A stretch of 64,000 nt of DNA from Asanoa sp. WMMD1127. Lineage in GTDB: Bacteria; Actinomycetota; Actinomycetes; Mycobacteriales; Micromonosporaceae. This document shows, one piece after another, positions 38,762-47,178 of the stretch. The stretch covers positions 806,001-870,000 of the forward strand of contig NZ_JARUBP010000001.1 in the NCBI RefSeq assembly GCF_029626225.1, read 5' to 3'. The translations under genes and the position numbers were made by a program. The stretch's first letter is position 1, and every line of letters starts with the position of its first letter. The notes under the pieces were generated by a model. The model searched no databases and was not told the origin of the DNA. It was given only the letters and a program-made list of their open reading frames with translations.

Positions 38762-38822
38762 TTGACACGGGCACGCCCCAAGGAGCATATTCAACCTATA
38801 AGTTAATTAACCGAGTGGTTGA
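38762..38822 (+). promoter_or_regulatory. Promoter and candidate operator of the ArsR/SRPBCC operon
   Basis: -35 TTGACA at 38762-38767 and a -10-like CATATT at 38786-38791, 18 bases apart. Directly downstream is a dyad: TCAACC (38791-38796) mirrored by GGTTGA (38817-38822). The perfect palindrome GTTAATTAAC (38802-38811) sits at its centre. AT-rich palindromes of this kind are typical ArsR/SmtB operators, so autorepression is likely. Confidence 0.7.
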
Positions 38823-38835
38823 GGAAGGCGGAGCG

Positions 38836-39159
38836 GTGGACCGGTTGAGCGAGGTGTTCAGCGCTCTCGCCGACCCGACACGGCGGGCGATACTCGCCCG
38901 GCTCGCGGAGGGCGAGGCGACGGTCAACGAGATCGCCGAGCCGTTCCCGATCAGCCTGCAGGCCGTCTCCAAGCACCTGAAGGTGCTCGAGCGGGCCGGC
39001 TTGATCACTCGCGGCAAGGAAGCGCAGTGGCGGCCCTGCCGGCTCGACGCGGCGCCGCTGCGGGAGGTGGCCGACTGGGTCACCACCTACCAGCGCTTCT
39101 GGGAAGAGCGCTACGACGAACTGGGTGAATACCTCAAACGCCTCCAGAAGGAGAACTGA
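38836..39159 (+). CDS. ArsR family (metalloregulator-type) helix-turn-helix repressor
   Basis: A 107-residue winged-helix protein. It starts D-R-L-S-E-V-F-S-A-L-A-D-P-T-R-R-A-I-L, followed by recognition helix S-L-Q-A-V-S-K-H-L-K-V-L. There are no cysteine metal ligands, as is usual for the ArsR proteins paired with SRPBCC genes. GTG 38836 is chosen for the AGGAAGG site 8 bases upstream and for the standard N-terminus. It is followed one base later by the SRPBCC gene; the pair probably senses an organic ligand. Confidence 0.92.
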   Translation: MDRLSEVFSALADPTRRAILARLAEGEATVNEIAEPFPISLQAVSKHLKVLERAGLITRGKEAQWRPCRLDAAPLREVADWVTTYQRFWEERYDELGEYLKRLQKEN

Positions 39160-39160
39160 G

Positions 39161-39625
39161 ATGGCCGAGAACCTGACCGTGACCATGCCGTCCGACCTCG
39201 AGGTCAAGATGGTGCGGGTGTTCGACGCCCCGCGCGCCCTGGTTTTCGAGGCCCACTCGAAGTGCGAGCACCTCAAGCACTGGTGGGGTCGCGGCAACCC
39301 GCTCGACTGCGAGGTCGACTTCCGGCCCGGCGGCAGCTACCGCATGGTCGAGCACGCACCCGACGGCGACTGGGCCTTCCGCGGCGAATACCGCGACATC
39401 CAGGTCCCGCACCGGATCGTGCAGACCTTCGAGTTCGAGGGCATGCCCGGCCACATCTGCGAGGAGACGCTGGAGCTGACCGAAGAGGGCGGCAAGACGA
39501 CCATCACCAGCGTCACCCGCTTCGACACCAAGCAAGAGCGCGACGGCATGGTCGAGGCCGGCATGTCCGAGGGCGCCGGCCAGTCCTACGACGCGCTCGC
39601 CGCGTACCTGGCCACGCTCTCCTGA
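39161..39625 (+). CDS. SRPBCC (AHSA1-like) domain protein
   Basis: A 154-residue START-like protein. Motifs are V-F-D-A-P-R-A-L-V-F-E-A-H, H-L-K-H-W-W-G, D-F-R-P-G-G-S-Y-R, and a C-terminal helix with G-M-V-E-A-G-M-S-E-G-A-G-Q-S-Y-D. AHSA1-type proteins bind hydrophobic ligands; this class is nearly always encoded with an ArsR repressor. The start is ATG 39161 with AGAAGGAG upstream. Confidence 0.92.
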   Translation: MAENLTVTMPSDLEVKMVRVFDAPRALVFEAHSKCEHLKHWWGRGNPLDCEVDFRPGGSYRMVEHAPDGDWAFRGEYRDIQVPHRIVQTFEFEGMPGHICEETLELTEEGGKTTITSVTRFDTKQERDGMVEAGMSEGAGQSYDALAAYLATLS

Positions 39626-39636
39626 ACCCGCCGACG

Positions 39637-39664
39637 GGGTGCCCGGAGGAAAGACCGGGCACCC
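39637..39664. terminator. Hairpin between convergent SRPBCC and GH26-like genes
   Basis: A perfect 10-bp stem of GGGTGCCCGG (39637-39646) with CCGGGCACCC (39655-39664), loop AGGAAAGA. No clear T-run on either strand. Its place between convergent stops makes it a likely bidirectional terminator. Confidence 0.65.
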
Positions 39665-39671
39665 GCCGACA

Positions 39672-41642
39672 TCACTTCAGGTCCACCTGGAAGGTCGGAT
39701 CAAGACCCAGTCGCCGGTACGCGGCCAGACCGCCGGACGTACGCGTCACCCGTGAGTCCTTCCCGCTCTGGTCCGCCGGGGTGTCGAAGTAGACCATCGC
39801 CTTCATCCGCGGGAACAGCGACATTTGCTTGGCGACCGAGTCGAAGAACTCCGCCTGGTGGCCCGGGTTTCCCGACGAATACCAGACGCCCCACTCGGCG
39901 AGCATGAACGGCTTGTCGGGATGCCGCGCCGCCGCGTAGTTGTAGAAGCCCGGCCAGTTCGGCGCGCTGCTCGAGGTGCGGTTCATCATCTCCTCGAAGT
40001 CGCCGTAGCCGTAACCGCCGCGCTCGCTGTGCGCGTAGACGTCCCAGGCGAGCCAGTCGACCACGTCGTCGCCGGGATACAGGTCCTCCCACCACGACTT
40101 CGTCAACCATGGGATGTACGCCATGTGCACCATCACCGACACGATGTTGGTCACGCCCTGGGCCCGCAGCCGGTTGATCACGTACCGGTACATGTTGCGG
40201 TAGTCCGTGGCCGTGTAACCCGAGCCGCTGCTGGCCCGCACGTCGTTCTCCGGCTCGTGGTGCACCGTGAAGAAGAACGGCTCGGTGAAGGTGTCACGGA
40301 TGTGCTCGGCCAGCCGGTCGAGATAGTCGTCGGTGTCCTCGTCACCGCGGGCGATCTGCGCCCAGCTCGCGCCGGTCGGCTTCCAGTTAAGGAAGAGCAG
40401 CCGGGGCTTCGCCGGGTCGCGCGCGATCCGCATCTCCATCGCCGTCGGGAAGAGCTCGGTCCCCCGGTGGTACGCGTGATAGATCGCCTGCGTCCGCCCG
40501 GTGTCCGCCTCGAACTCGGCCAACGCCTGGTCGCGCGGCTGGTCCGTGTGCGCGCCGGGCGCCACACCCCAGAGCACCCCACACGTGGGTACGAGCTTCG
40601 CCCCGAGCGTGCACCGCGGATCGCCGGGATCCGACGGACTGGTGGTCGGCGTCGGCGACGCGGTCGGCCCAGCGGTCGGCGACGTGGTCGGGTCGACGGT
40701 CGGCGTCGGGTCCACGGTCGGCGTCGGGCCAACGGTCGGCGTCGCGGTCGGGCCCACCGTCGGGCCGGCGGTCGGCGACGTCGTCGGCGCGGGCGTCGTC
40801 GGGTCCGTGGTGGGCGTCGGATCGGGCTCGTCCGGCTCGTCGGGATCTCCCGGCAGATCAGGGAGATCCGGCAGATCGGGAACGTCCGGCACCCCAGGGA
40901 GATCCGGCAGCCCCGGCAGGTCGGGCAGGTCCGGCGGGTTCGGCGGCAGCGGCACATCCGGCAACGACGGCAGGCTCGGCCGCGGGAAGCTCGGCACCGG
41001 AATGTCCGGCAGCTGGACGCCGCCCGGCAGCCCGCCGCCACCGACCCACGGCCGCACCGCGTCCTGCCACGACACCCGCAGCCGCGGCTCGACCCGCCCG
41101 CGGTCCTGGCTCACCCCGTCCGCGTCGAAGAAGTCGGCGAGCCCACCGCCCGGCGCGGTCACCGCGAACGCGTACGTCCCTCGGCCCTTGATCGCCTTGG
41201 ACACGTCGAACGTCACCGCGCGGTCGGACCGTCCGGGGCGGGCGCTGGCGATCACCGAACCCAGCCGCGGCGCCGACCGCCGGTCGAGCCTGTCCTCCAG
41301 CCACGACGTCCCGGGCACCTGGCTCAGCTCCAGCAAGGGCGGCAGCGCGCCGGCCCGCCGGGTCAAGGTGATCTCGGCCCGCGCCGGTTTGCGCGCGGCA
41401 CGCCGGCTGTCGACGTCGAACTTGAGGTAGGTCACGGCGGCCCCGCCACCGAGACCACCGGCCACCAACTGCATGCGGCCACCGTGGGGACCGACCCCGG
41501 CGGTGGTCGCGTAGCCGTCGGCGCTGGCGGCCAGATGGAGGTCGGGATTGGACCCGAGGGCGCCCCCCACGACACCCAGCAGGATCGCGACACCGGTCAG
41601 CCCGGCCGCGACCGCGGTGCGTACTGCGAGTGGTCTGGCCAT
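39672..41642 (-). CDS. Secreted GH26-like glycoside hydrolase with long Pro/Thr linker
   Basis: A 656-residue secreted protein. It has a signal peptide (cut near residue 30), a beta-rich DNRLRE/CBM-like domain at about 35-195, and a low-complexity linker at about 210-342. The linker is first Pro-Asp-Leu-Pro repeats, then T-x-x-P-T repeats. The catalytic domain at about 343-656 shows the GH26-type pair E463 (F-T-V-H-H-E-P-E-N) and E583 (F-M-L-A-E-W-G-V). It probably cleaves a beta-glycan outside the cell. Convergent with the SRPBCC gene and divergent from the Wzz/Wzc-like gene, with which it starts the polysaccharide region. Confidence 0.88.
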   Translation of the reverse strand: MARPLAVRTAVAAGLTGVAILLGVVGGALGSNPDLHLAASADGYATTAGVGPHGGRMQLVAGGLGGGAAVTYLKFDVDSRRAARKPARAEITLTRRAGALPPLLELSQVPGTSWLEDRLDRRSAPRLGSVIASARPGRSDRAVTFDVSKAIKGRGTYAFAVTAPGGGLADFFDADGVSQDRGRVEPRLRVSWQDAVRPWVGGGGLPGGVQLPDIPVPSFPRPSLPSLPDVPLPPNPPDLPDLPGLPDLPGVPDVPDLPDLPDLPGDPDEPDEPDPTPTTDPTTPAPTTSPTAGPTVGPTATPTVGPTPTVDPTPTVDPTTSPTAGPTASPTPTTSPSDPGDPRCTLGAKLVPTCGVLWGVAPGAHTDQPRDQALAEFEADTGRTQAIYHAYHRGTELFPTAMEMRIARDPAKPRLLFLNWKPTGASWAQIARGDEDTDDYLDRLAEHIRDTFTEPFFFTVHHEPENDVRASSGSGYTATDYRNMYRYVINRLRAQGVTNIVSVMVHMAYIPWLTKSWWEDLYPGDDVVDWLAWDVYAHSERGGYGYGDFEEMMNRTSSSAPNWPGFYNYAAARHPDKPFMLAEWGVWYSSGNPGHQAEFFDSVAKQMSLFPRMKAMVYFDTPADQSGKDSRVTRTSGGLAAYRRLGLDPTFQVDLK

Positions 41643-41827
41643 CAGGTCCCCTCCATCGTGACGCCTGTGTACCGGCGTGGCTGATGGTGCTCTTGACCGA
41701 CTTTATCCAAAATCAGCTACTTGGGAGCATTAGCCGTTTTTCTGGGTGACGGCGAGCCCAGCTGAATGTACGGTTCGTCCCCCCACGGGCGAGTTACGCG
41801 AAACCCCGCCCGGCCGTTGAACCACCC

Positions 41828-43681
41828 GTGGAAACCACCGGCCCCACCGCGCCCGACCTCTCCGACTACCTCGGCCTGTTCCGCAGGCAGTGGTGGCTGG
41901 TTGTGCTGGGGTGCGCGCTCGGCATCGGCGCCGCCTTCGCCGCGACCCAGGTCATGCCGAAGACCTACGAGTCGGTCACCTCGGTTCTCGTGCAGCCGGC
42001 CGGCCAGGACACCAACGTGGCCGGCGGCCGGACCAAGGGCGACATCAACCTCGACACCGAGGCCCAGCTCGTCGGCTCGACGCAGATCGCGGTCGGCGCG
42101 GCCGACCTGCTCCGCTCCGGTGACGCGCCGGGCGTACTGGCCAAGGGCGTCTCGGTCACCGTGCCGCCGAACACCGCCGTCCTGGAGATCACCTACAAGG
42201 CGCCGGACCCGGCCCAGGCCCAGGCGGGCTCGCACGCGTTCGCCGAGGCGTACCTGCGCAACCGCGAGGCCAGCGCGCAGGCCGGCATCGACGCCCAGAT
42301 CGCGGCCCTGACGAGCAAGGTCAAGCAGCTCAACACCAACCTCGCGCAGATCAACACGAAGCTCGCCGACCTGCCGGAGAGCGCCGCGTCGCGGCCGAGC
42401 CTGGAGAGCCAGCGCAGCACCAACCAGAGCCAGCTCAACTCGCTGAGCGGCAAGCTCAACGACCTGACCACCGAGACGGTCAGCGCTGGCAAGATCATCA
42501 GTGACGCGCAGCTGCCCAGCGCGCCGACCAAGCCCAACAAGAAGCTCAACCTGGCCACCGGCGCGATGCTCGGCCTGCTGCTCGGGCTCTCCGTCGCCGT
42601 CGTCCGGGAGCGGGTCGACCGCCGGGTCCGGGCCGCCGCCGACGTGCAGCGGGCCTCGCGGATGCCGGTGCTCGCCGAGCTGACGGTGGCCAGCGGGCCA
42701 CAGCTTGACGAGATCTTCCAGCCGTACGCCGCCGGCGGCCGCACCTTCAACCGCCTGCGCAACGAGGTGCTGGCCAGCCTGCGCACCGAGGACCGCGTCG
42801 TGGTGGTCACCGGGGCCAGCCGCGGGGTGGCCTCCACCCTGGTCGCGGCGAACCTGGCCGCCGCCATGGCCCGCAGCGGCAGCGAGGTCGTGCTGCTCGG
42901 CGCCCACCTGCCCGACAGCCTGGTGGAGACCGCGCCGCTGGCCCGGCTGTTCGGCATCGGCGCCACCCCGGGCCTCGGTGACGTGCTGACCGGCAAGGTC
43001 CCGCTGCGCGCGGCCGTGCAGCGGGCGCCCCGGGTGCCGTCGCTGCGGGTCATCACGACCGGCGGCACCGGCAGCGCCGGCGGCCTGCTCCAGTCGCAGG
43101 CCCTCCGCCAGGTGCTCGCCCAGCTCCGCCGCCGCGACTGGTACATCGTGATCGACGCGCCGTCCACCGCCACCAGCGCCGACGCGCAGAGCCTGGCCCG
43201 CCTCGCCGACGCCGCGATCCTCACCGTCGAGCTGCGGCGCACCCGCCGCCCCGAGGTCCTGGACGCGGTCGCGCAGCTCACCCGGGTCGGCACCCCGCTG
43301 CTCGGCACGGTGGTGATCCCCCGGCTCGTGCCGAGCACGGACGGCCACGCCGAGCTCGGCGACGACGACGCCGAGTTCAGCCACGACGAGGACACGCCGG
43401 ACTTCGACGACCTGCGCGACCTCGACAGCTCCGGCGACGTCCTCCGGGCCGGGCCACGCGACCTGCCACGGGCCCGCCCGGCCAGCAAGGAGGACGACTC
43501 CGGCGACCTGAGCGTCGCGGGCGTCAACCTGTCCGGCCTGCGCAGCCGGCCCACGTCGCCGCGCCGCTCGCCCCGCGTCAAGACGGAGGACCCGGACACC
43601 GCGGTGCTCCGCCGCCTCGACTCCGAGACCCTCCGCGACATGGATCGCGCCGCCAACAATGGTCAGCACACCGCTTCGTGA
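41828..43681 (+). CDS. Wzz/Wzc-like polysaccharide co-polymerase with degenerate kinase domain
   Basis: A 617-residue membrane protein: TM1 about 23-41, extracytoplasmic coiled coil about 145-225, TM2 about 241-259, and a cytoplasmic domain with the BY-kinase/ParA fold. The P-loop position reads G-A-S-R-G-V-A-S-T (329-337) without the essential lysine. Walker A' reads V-V-L-L-G-A-H-L-P without its aspartate. The Walker B-like V-I-D-A-P-S (441-446) remains. The C-terminal 115 residues are acidic and contain no tyrosine. It may therefore control chain length without tyrosine autophosphorylation. The GTG start is at 41828; the gene overlaps the ligase gene by 23 bases. Confidence 0.88.
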   Translation: METTGPTAPDLSDYLGLFRRQWWLVVLGCALGIGAAFAATQVMPKTYESVTSVLVQPAGQDTNVAGGRTKGDINLDTEAQLVGSTQIAVGAADLLRSGDAPGVLAKGVSVTVPPNTAVLEITYKAPDPAQAQAGSHAFAEAYLRNREASAQAGIDAQIAALTSKVKQLNTNLAQINTKLADLPESAASRPSLESQRSTNQSQLNSLSGKLNDLTTETVSAGKIISDAQLPSAPTKPNKKLNLATGAMLGLLLGLSVAVVRERVDRRVRAAADVQRASRMPVLAELTVASGPQLDEIFQPYAAGGRTFNRLRNEVLASLRTEDRVVVVTGASRGVASTLVAANLAAAMARSGSEVVLLGAHLPDSLVETAPLARLFGIGATPGLGDVLTGKVPLRAAVQRAPRVPSLRVITTGGTGSAGGLLQSQALRQVLAQLRRRDWYIVIDAPSTATSADAQSLARLADAAILTVELRRTRRPEVLDAVAQLTRVGTPLLGTVVIPRLVPSTDGHAELGDDDAEFSHDEDTPDFDDLRDLDSSGDVLRAGPRDLPRARPASKEDDSGDLSVAGVNLSGLRSRPTSPRRSPRVKTEDPDTAVLRRLDSETLRDMDRAANNGQHTAS

Positions 43682-45053
43682 CCGCGGCCGCCCCGCCCGC
43701 GCGTGGCGGCCGCTGACCGCGGAGGCCTGGCTGCCGGCCTGGCCGCTGACCGGCATCCTGGTCCTCTATCCACTGTGGTGGGCCCTCGGCCTCGGTGTGC
43801 TGATCTTCCCGTTGGCCGCCGTGCCGATGGCCTGGTACCTCGTCAAGGCCTACACCTCCGGCCGCGTCGTGCGGCTGCCACCCGGGTTCGCGTTCTGGGT
43901 CGTCTTCCTCGCCGTGCTGCTCGTCGGCGTGGTGGTCCTGGGCGCCGACCCGACCGGCACCGTGCCCGAGCGCGGGATCGAACGCATCCCGGGCGTGCTG
44001 TTCCGGCTCGGCGAGTACGCGGCGCTGACCGTGCTGCTCCTCTACGCCGGCAACCTCAGCGAGCGCGAGCTTCCGCTGGCCCGGCTGGTCCGCCAACTGG
44101 CCTGGCTGTTCGTGGTCACCGTGGCCGGCGGGCTGCTCGGCGTCTTCGCCGGCACGTTCGAGTTCACCTCGCCGATCGAGCTCCTGCTGCCCGAGCACAT
44201 CAGGGACAAGGGCTTCATCCGCAGTTTGGTCCATCCGTACGCGGCCCAGATCCACGACATCCTCGGCGACGACCGGCCCCGGCCGGCGGCGCCCTGGGGC
44301 TACACCAACACCTGGGGCAACAACTTCTGCCTGCTGATGGTGTGGTTCTGCGCGGCCGTGTTCGGGGCCGCCAACCGCCGCCGCGTCAAGGTGCTGGCCG
44401 TGGCCTGCCTCGCCGTCTCGGTCATCCCCGTGGTGATCTCGCTGAACCGCGGGCTCTGGATCGGCCTGGGCATAGCCGCCGTCTACGCGGCCGTCCGCCT
44501 CGCGCTGGCCGGCCGCATCTGGGTGATCGGCGTGCTGCTGGCCGCGCTCGCCGGCATCGGTGCGGCCCTGGCGGTCACCCCGCTCGGCGACGTGGTCGAC
44601 GCCCGGCTCGACAACGGCAAGTCCAACGGCGTCCGCTCGTACCTCGTCGAACGGGCGGTCACCGGCGCGGCCGAGTCGCCGCTGATCGGATTCGGCTCGA
44701 CCCGGGTCACCATCGGCGGCCGCAACTCGATCGCCGTGGGCGAGAGCCACGACTGCGAGCGGTGCGGCAACTTCACGATCGGGGGCAACGGCCAGTTCTG
44801 GCAACTGATCTTCGCCCACGGGCTGATCGGCACGCTGGGCTACCTGGGCTTCTTCGGCTACGGGATCTGGCGTTTCCGGCGCGACCGCAGCCCGGTCGGC
44901 ATCGCCGGCAGCTGCGCGCTGATCGGCTCGTTCGCCGCGATGTTCTGGTACAACACGCTGGTCACGCCGCTGGCCTTCATGTTCCTCGCGTACGCGCTGC
45001 TCTGGCGCAACGCATCGCAGCCCAGTCCCGACCCACCGCGGAGTGACACTTGA
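43659..45053 (+). CDS. O-antigen ligase/Wzy-type polymerase
   Basis: A 464-residue membrane protein with about eleven helices. The large extracytoplasmic loop (about 180-225 and 325-375) contains G-F-G-S-T-R-V-T-I, matching the Wzy_C/WaaL ligase core. It polymerises or ligates lipid-linked saccharide units at the outer face of the membrane. ATG 43659 lies within the end of the Wzz/Wzc-like gene. The stop overlaps the TTG of the next gene (TTGA). Positioned as expected for a Wzx/Wzy-dependent pathway. Confidence 0.87.
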   Translation: MVSTPLRDRGRPARAWRPLTAEAWLPAWPLTGILVLYPLWWALGLGVLIFPLAAVPMAWYLVKAYTSGRVVRLPPGFAFWVVFLAVLLVGVVVLGADPTGTVPERGIERIPGVLFRLGEYAALTVLLLYAGNLSERELPLARLVRQLAWLFVVTVAGGLLGVFAGTFEFTSPIELLLPEHIRDKGFIRSLVHPYAAQIHDILGDDRPRPAAPWGYTNTWGNNFCLLMVWFCAAVFGAANRRRVKVLAVACLAVSVIPVVISLNRGLWIGLGIAAVYAAVRLALAGRIWVIGVLLAALAGIGAALAVTPLGDVVDARLDNGKSNGVRSYLVERAVTGAAESPLIGFGSTRVTIGGRNSIAVGESHDCERCGNFTIGGNGQFWQLIFAHGLIGTLGYLGFFGYGIWRFRRDRSPVGIAGSCALIGSFAAMFWYNTLVTPLAFMFLAYALLWRNASQPSPDPPRSDT

Positions 45054-46309
45054 GTCCCGTTGCCACGGCGCCGGCCCACCTCCGCGCGCAGGACGCCACA
45101 CTGCGCGCCACGTACCTGCGCGAGGTGCTCGACCTTCTCTATCCCCCGCCCTGCTTCACCGACGGCGCGCCAGGTGACGACACCGACGGCCGGGTCGCCG
45201 GCACACCGGTGGCCGACTACCTGGTCGTGCCGGACGTGCGGCGGCCCCGGCTGCTGGTGCCGGCCCGGTCGCGCCGGATCGCCGCCGCCGCGGTCCGCCG
45301 CTACGCCGAGCCGCAGGGCCGGATCGCCAAGCTCAAGCGGGACGCCGTGGTCACCGCGTTGCGCAGCGGCGCCAGCGGCCTGTTGCTGCGCGACCGGATC
45401 CGGGCCTACGGGCCGCCGGCCGAGACGATCGACGGCTACCTGCACCGGGTGCTGGGCGCCGAGGTCGCGCTGAGCATCCACATCGGACCGGCGCGAGCCA
45501 ACCGCAAGCCGGTGCTCCAGCTGATCTCCCGGGACGGCCGGACGGTGGGCTTCGGCAAGCTCGGCACCGGCCCGCTGACCCGGCGGCTGGTGCGGGCCGA
45601 GACCGCGGCGCTCAACGCGCTGGCGCACGCGGTGGTCGAGGACGTCACCATCCCGCGCGTCCTGCACAGCGGCGAGTGGCGCGGCCACCAGGTGCTGGTG
45701 CAGAGCGCGCTGCCGGTCTGGCAGCCGCGGGCGCCGTTGGCCGCCGACCGGCTGGCGGCCGCGATGCGCGCGGTCGCCCTGTGCTGCGGCACCTCGAAGG
45801 GCTGGCTGTCCACCAGCCCCTACTGGTCGGAGCTGCGCGAGCGGCTGGCCGGGGTGACCGACCGGTCCGACGGGGCCGCGCTGGCCGCCGCCGCCCGCGA
45901 CCTGGCCGCCCGGGCCGGCGACACCGACCTGCGCTACGGGGCCTGGCACGGCGACTGGTCGCCGTGGAACATGGCGCCGCTGGCCGGCTCCCTGCTGGTC
46001 TGGGACTGGGAACGGTTCACCCTCGGCGTGCCGCTCGGCTTCGACGCGCTGCACTACGAGCTCCAGCGCCGGATCCAGACCGACCCCGACGCGGCCGCCG
46101 CCGTCGAGCGGACGGTCACCCGGGCCCCGCTCCTGCTCGCGCCGTTCGGCGTGCCGGCCGCCGCCGCCGAGCTGACCGCCCTGCTCTATCTGATCGACCT
46201 GGCCGCCCGCTACCTCGCCGACCGGCAGGCCGAGGCCGGCGCCCGGCTCGGCGTGCTCGGCACCTGGCTGCTGCCCGTCCTCGTCCGCCGTGTGGAGGCG
46301 TTCCGGTGA
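45050..46309 (+). CDS. Kinase-like phosphotransferase (APH fold) in the polysaccharide cluster
   Basis: A 419-residue protein with a kinase-type core. Possible beta3 lysine in V-G-F-G-K-L-G near 166, alpha-C Glu in R-A-E-T-A-A-L-N near 183, catalytic loop A-W-H-G-D-W-S-P-W-N-M near 303 and metal Asp in V-W-D-W-E-R near 321. The first about 130 residues are unlike typical aminoglycoside phosphotransferases. TTG 45050 overlaps the ligase stop, and its stop overlaps the sulfotransferase GTG. Probably phosphorylates a sugar or glycan precursor rather than an antibiotic; the substrate is unknown. Confidence 0.75.
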   Translation: MSPVATAPAHLRAQDATLRATYLREVLDLLYPPPCFTDGAPGDDTDGRVAGTPVADYLVVPDVRRPRLLVPARSRRIAAAAVRRYAEPQGRIAKLKRDAVVTALRSGASGLLLRDRIRAYGPPAETIDGYLHRVLGAEVALSIHIGPARANRKPVLQLISRDGRTVGFGKLGTGPLTRRLVRAETAALNALAHAVVEDVTIPRVLHSGEWRGHQVLVQSALPVWQPRAPLAADRLAAAMRAVALCCGTSKGWLSTSPYWSELRERLAGVTDRSDGAALAAAARDLAARAGDTDLRYGAWHGDWSPWNMAPLAGSLLVWDWERFTLGVPLGFDALHYELQRRIQTDPDAAAAVERTVTRAPLLLAPFGVPAAAAELTALLYLIDLAARYLADRQAEAGARLGVLGTWLLPVLVRRVEAFR

Positions 46310-47178
46310 AGTCGTCGCATGTCCCGGCCCCGGTCAAGCGGGTCGTCCACTTCGGATCCCGGTCCTACGGCCGGATCACCGCGCCGGCCCGGATGCTGCC
46401 GTCGTTCCTCATCTGCGGCGGCCAGCGGTGCGGCACCACCTCGCTCTACCGGGCGCTGGCCGCGCACCCGGTGGTGCTCAAGGCCGTGCTGCACAAGGGC
46501 GTGCACTACTTCGACACGTCGTACCAGCGGGGAATGGCCTGGTATCGCGGGCATTTTCCGTTGCAGCGCACCGCCGACAAGGTGACCGAGCGCCACGGCG
46601 TGCCGGCGCAGACGTTCGAGTCGAGCCCCTACTACATGTACCACCCGCACGCGGTCGCCCGGATCGCCCGCGACCTGCCCGGCGTCAAGCTCGTCACGCT
46701 GGTCCGCGACCCGGTCGAGCGGGCCTACTCGCAGCACGCCCACGAGCTGGCCCGCGGTTTCGAGGCGGAGCCCTCGTTCGCCCGGGCGCTCGCGCTCGAG
46801 CCGGGGCGGCTGCACGGGCAGGAGGAGCGGCTCGTCCAGGACCCCACCTGGTACAGCTTCGCCCATCAGCACCACGCCTACCGGGCCCGCGGCGAGTACG
46901 CGACCTACCTGTCGGCGATGGCCAACCGGATCGGCCGCGACCGGATGCTGGTGGTGGAGAGCGAGCGGTTCTTCGCGACCCCGGAAGAGGTCTACGACGA
47001 GGTGCTCGCCTTCCTGGGGCTGCCGAACCTCGGCTATCCCGTGTTCGAGCGGCACAACGCCCGGCCCCGGCAGTCCGCAATGGACGAACGCACCCGGCGC
47101 GACCTGACCGCACACTTCGCGGCGTACGACGACCGCCTGACCGAGTGGCTCGGCCGCCCACCGGTCTGGCGCGCATGA
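46306..47178 (+). CDS. PAPS-dependent sulfotransferase (cluster copy 1)
   Basis: A 290-residue sulfotransferase. The PAPS 5'-phosphosulfate loop is C-G-G-Q-R-C-G-T-T-S-L-Y (37-48) and the 3'-phosphate motif L-V-R-D-P-V-E-R-A-Y-S-Q (133-144), with H-K-G-V-H-Y-F-D-T for substrate contact. It resembles heparan-sulfate N-deacetylase/sulfotransferase-type and related carbohydrate sulfotransferases, which transfer sulfate to sugar hydroxyls or amines. GTG 46306 overlaps the phosphotransferase stop; the stop overlaps the flippase ATG. Probably acts on the repeat unit before export. Confidence 0.92.
   Translation: MKSSHVPAPVKRVVHFGSRSYGRITAPARMLPSFLICGGQRCGTTSLYRALAAHPVVLKAVLHKGVHYFDTSYQRGMAWYRGHFPLQRTADKVTERHGVPAQTFESSPYYMYHPHAVARIARDLPGVKLVTLVRDPVERAYSQHAHELARGFEAEPSFARALALEPGRLHGQEERLVQDPTWYSFAHQHHAYRARGEYATYLSAMANRIGRDRMLVVESERFFATPEEVYDEVLAFLGLPNLGYPVFERHNARPRQSAMDERTRRDLTAHFAAYDDRLTEWLGRPPVWRA

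Noticed and set aside
39825-41684. A plus-strand Arg/Gly-rich frame opposite the GH26-like gene
   Set aside because: It mirrors the Pro/Thr linker on the other strand; the minus-strand protein has a signal peptide and catalytic motifs.
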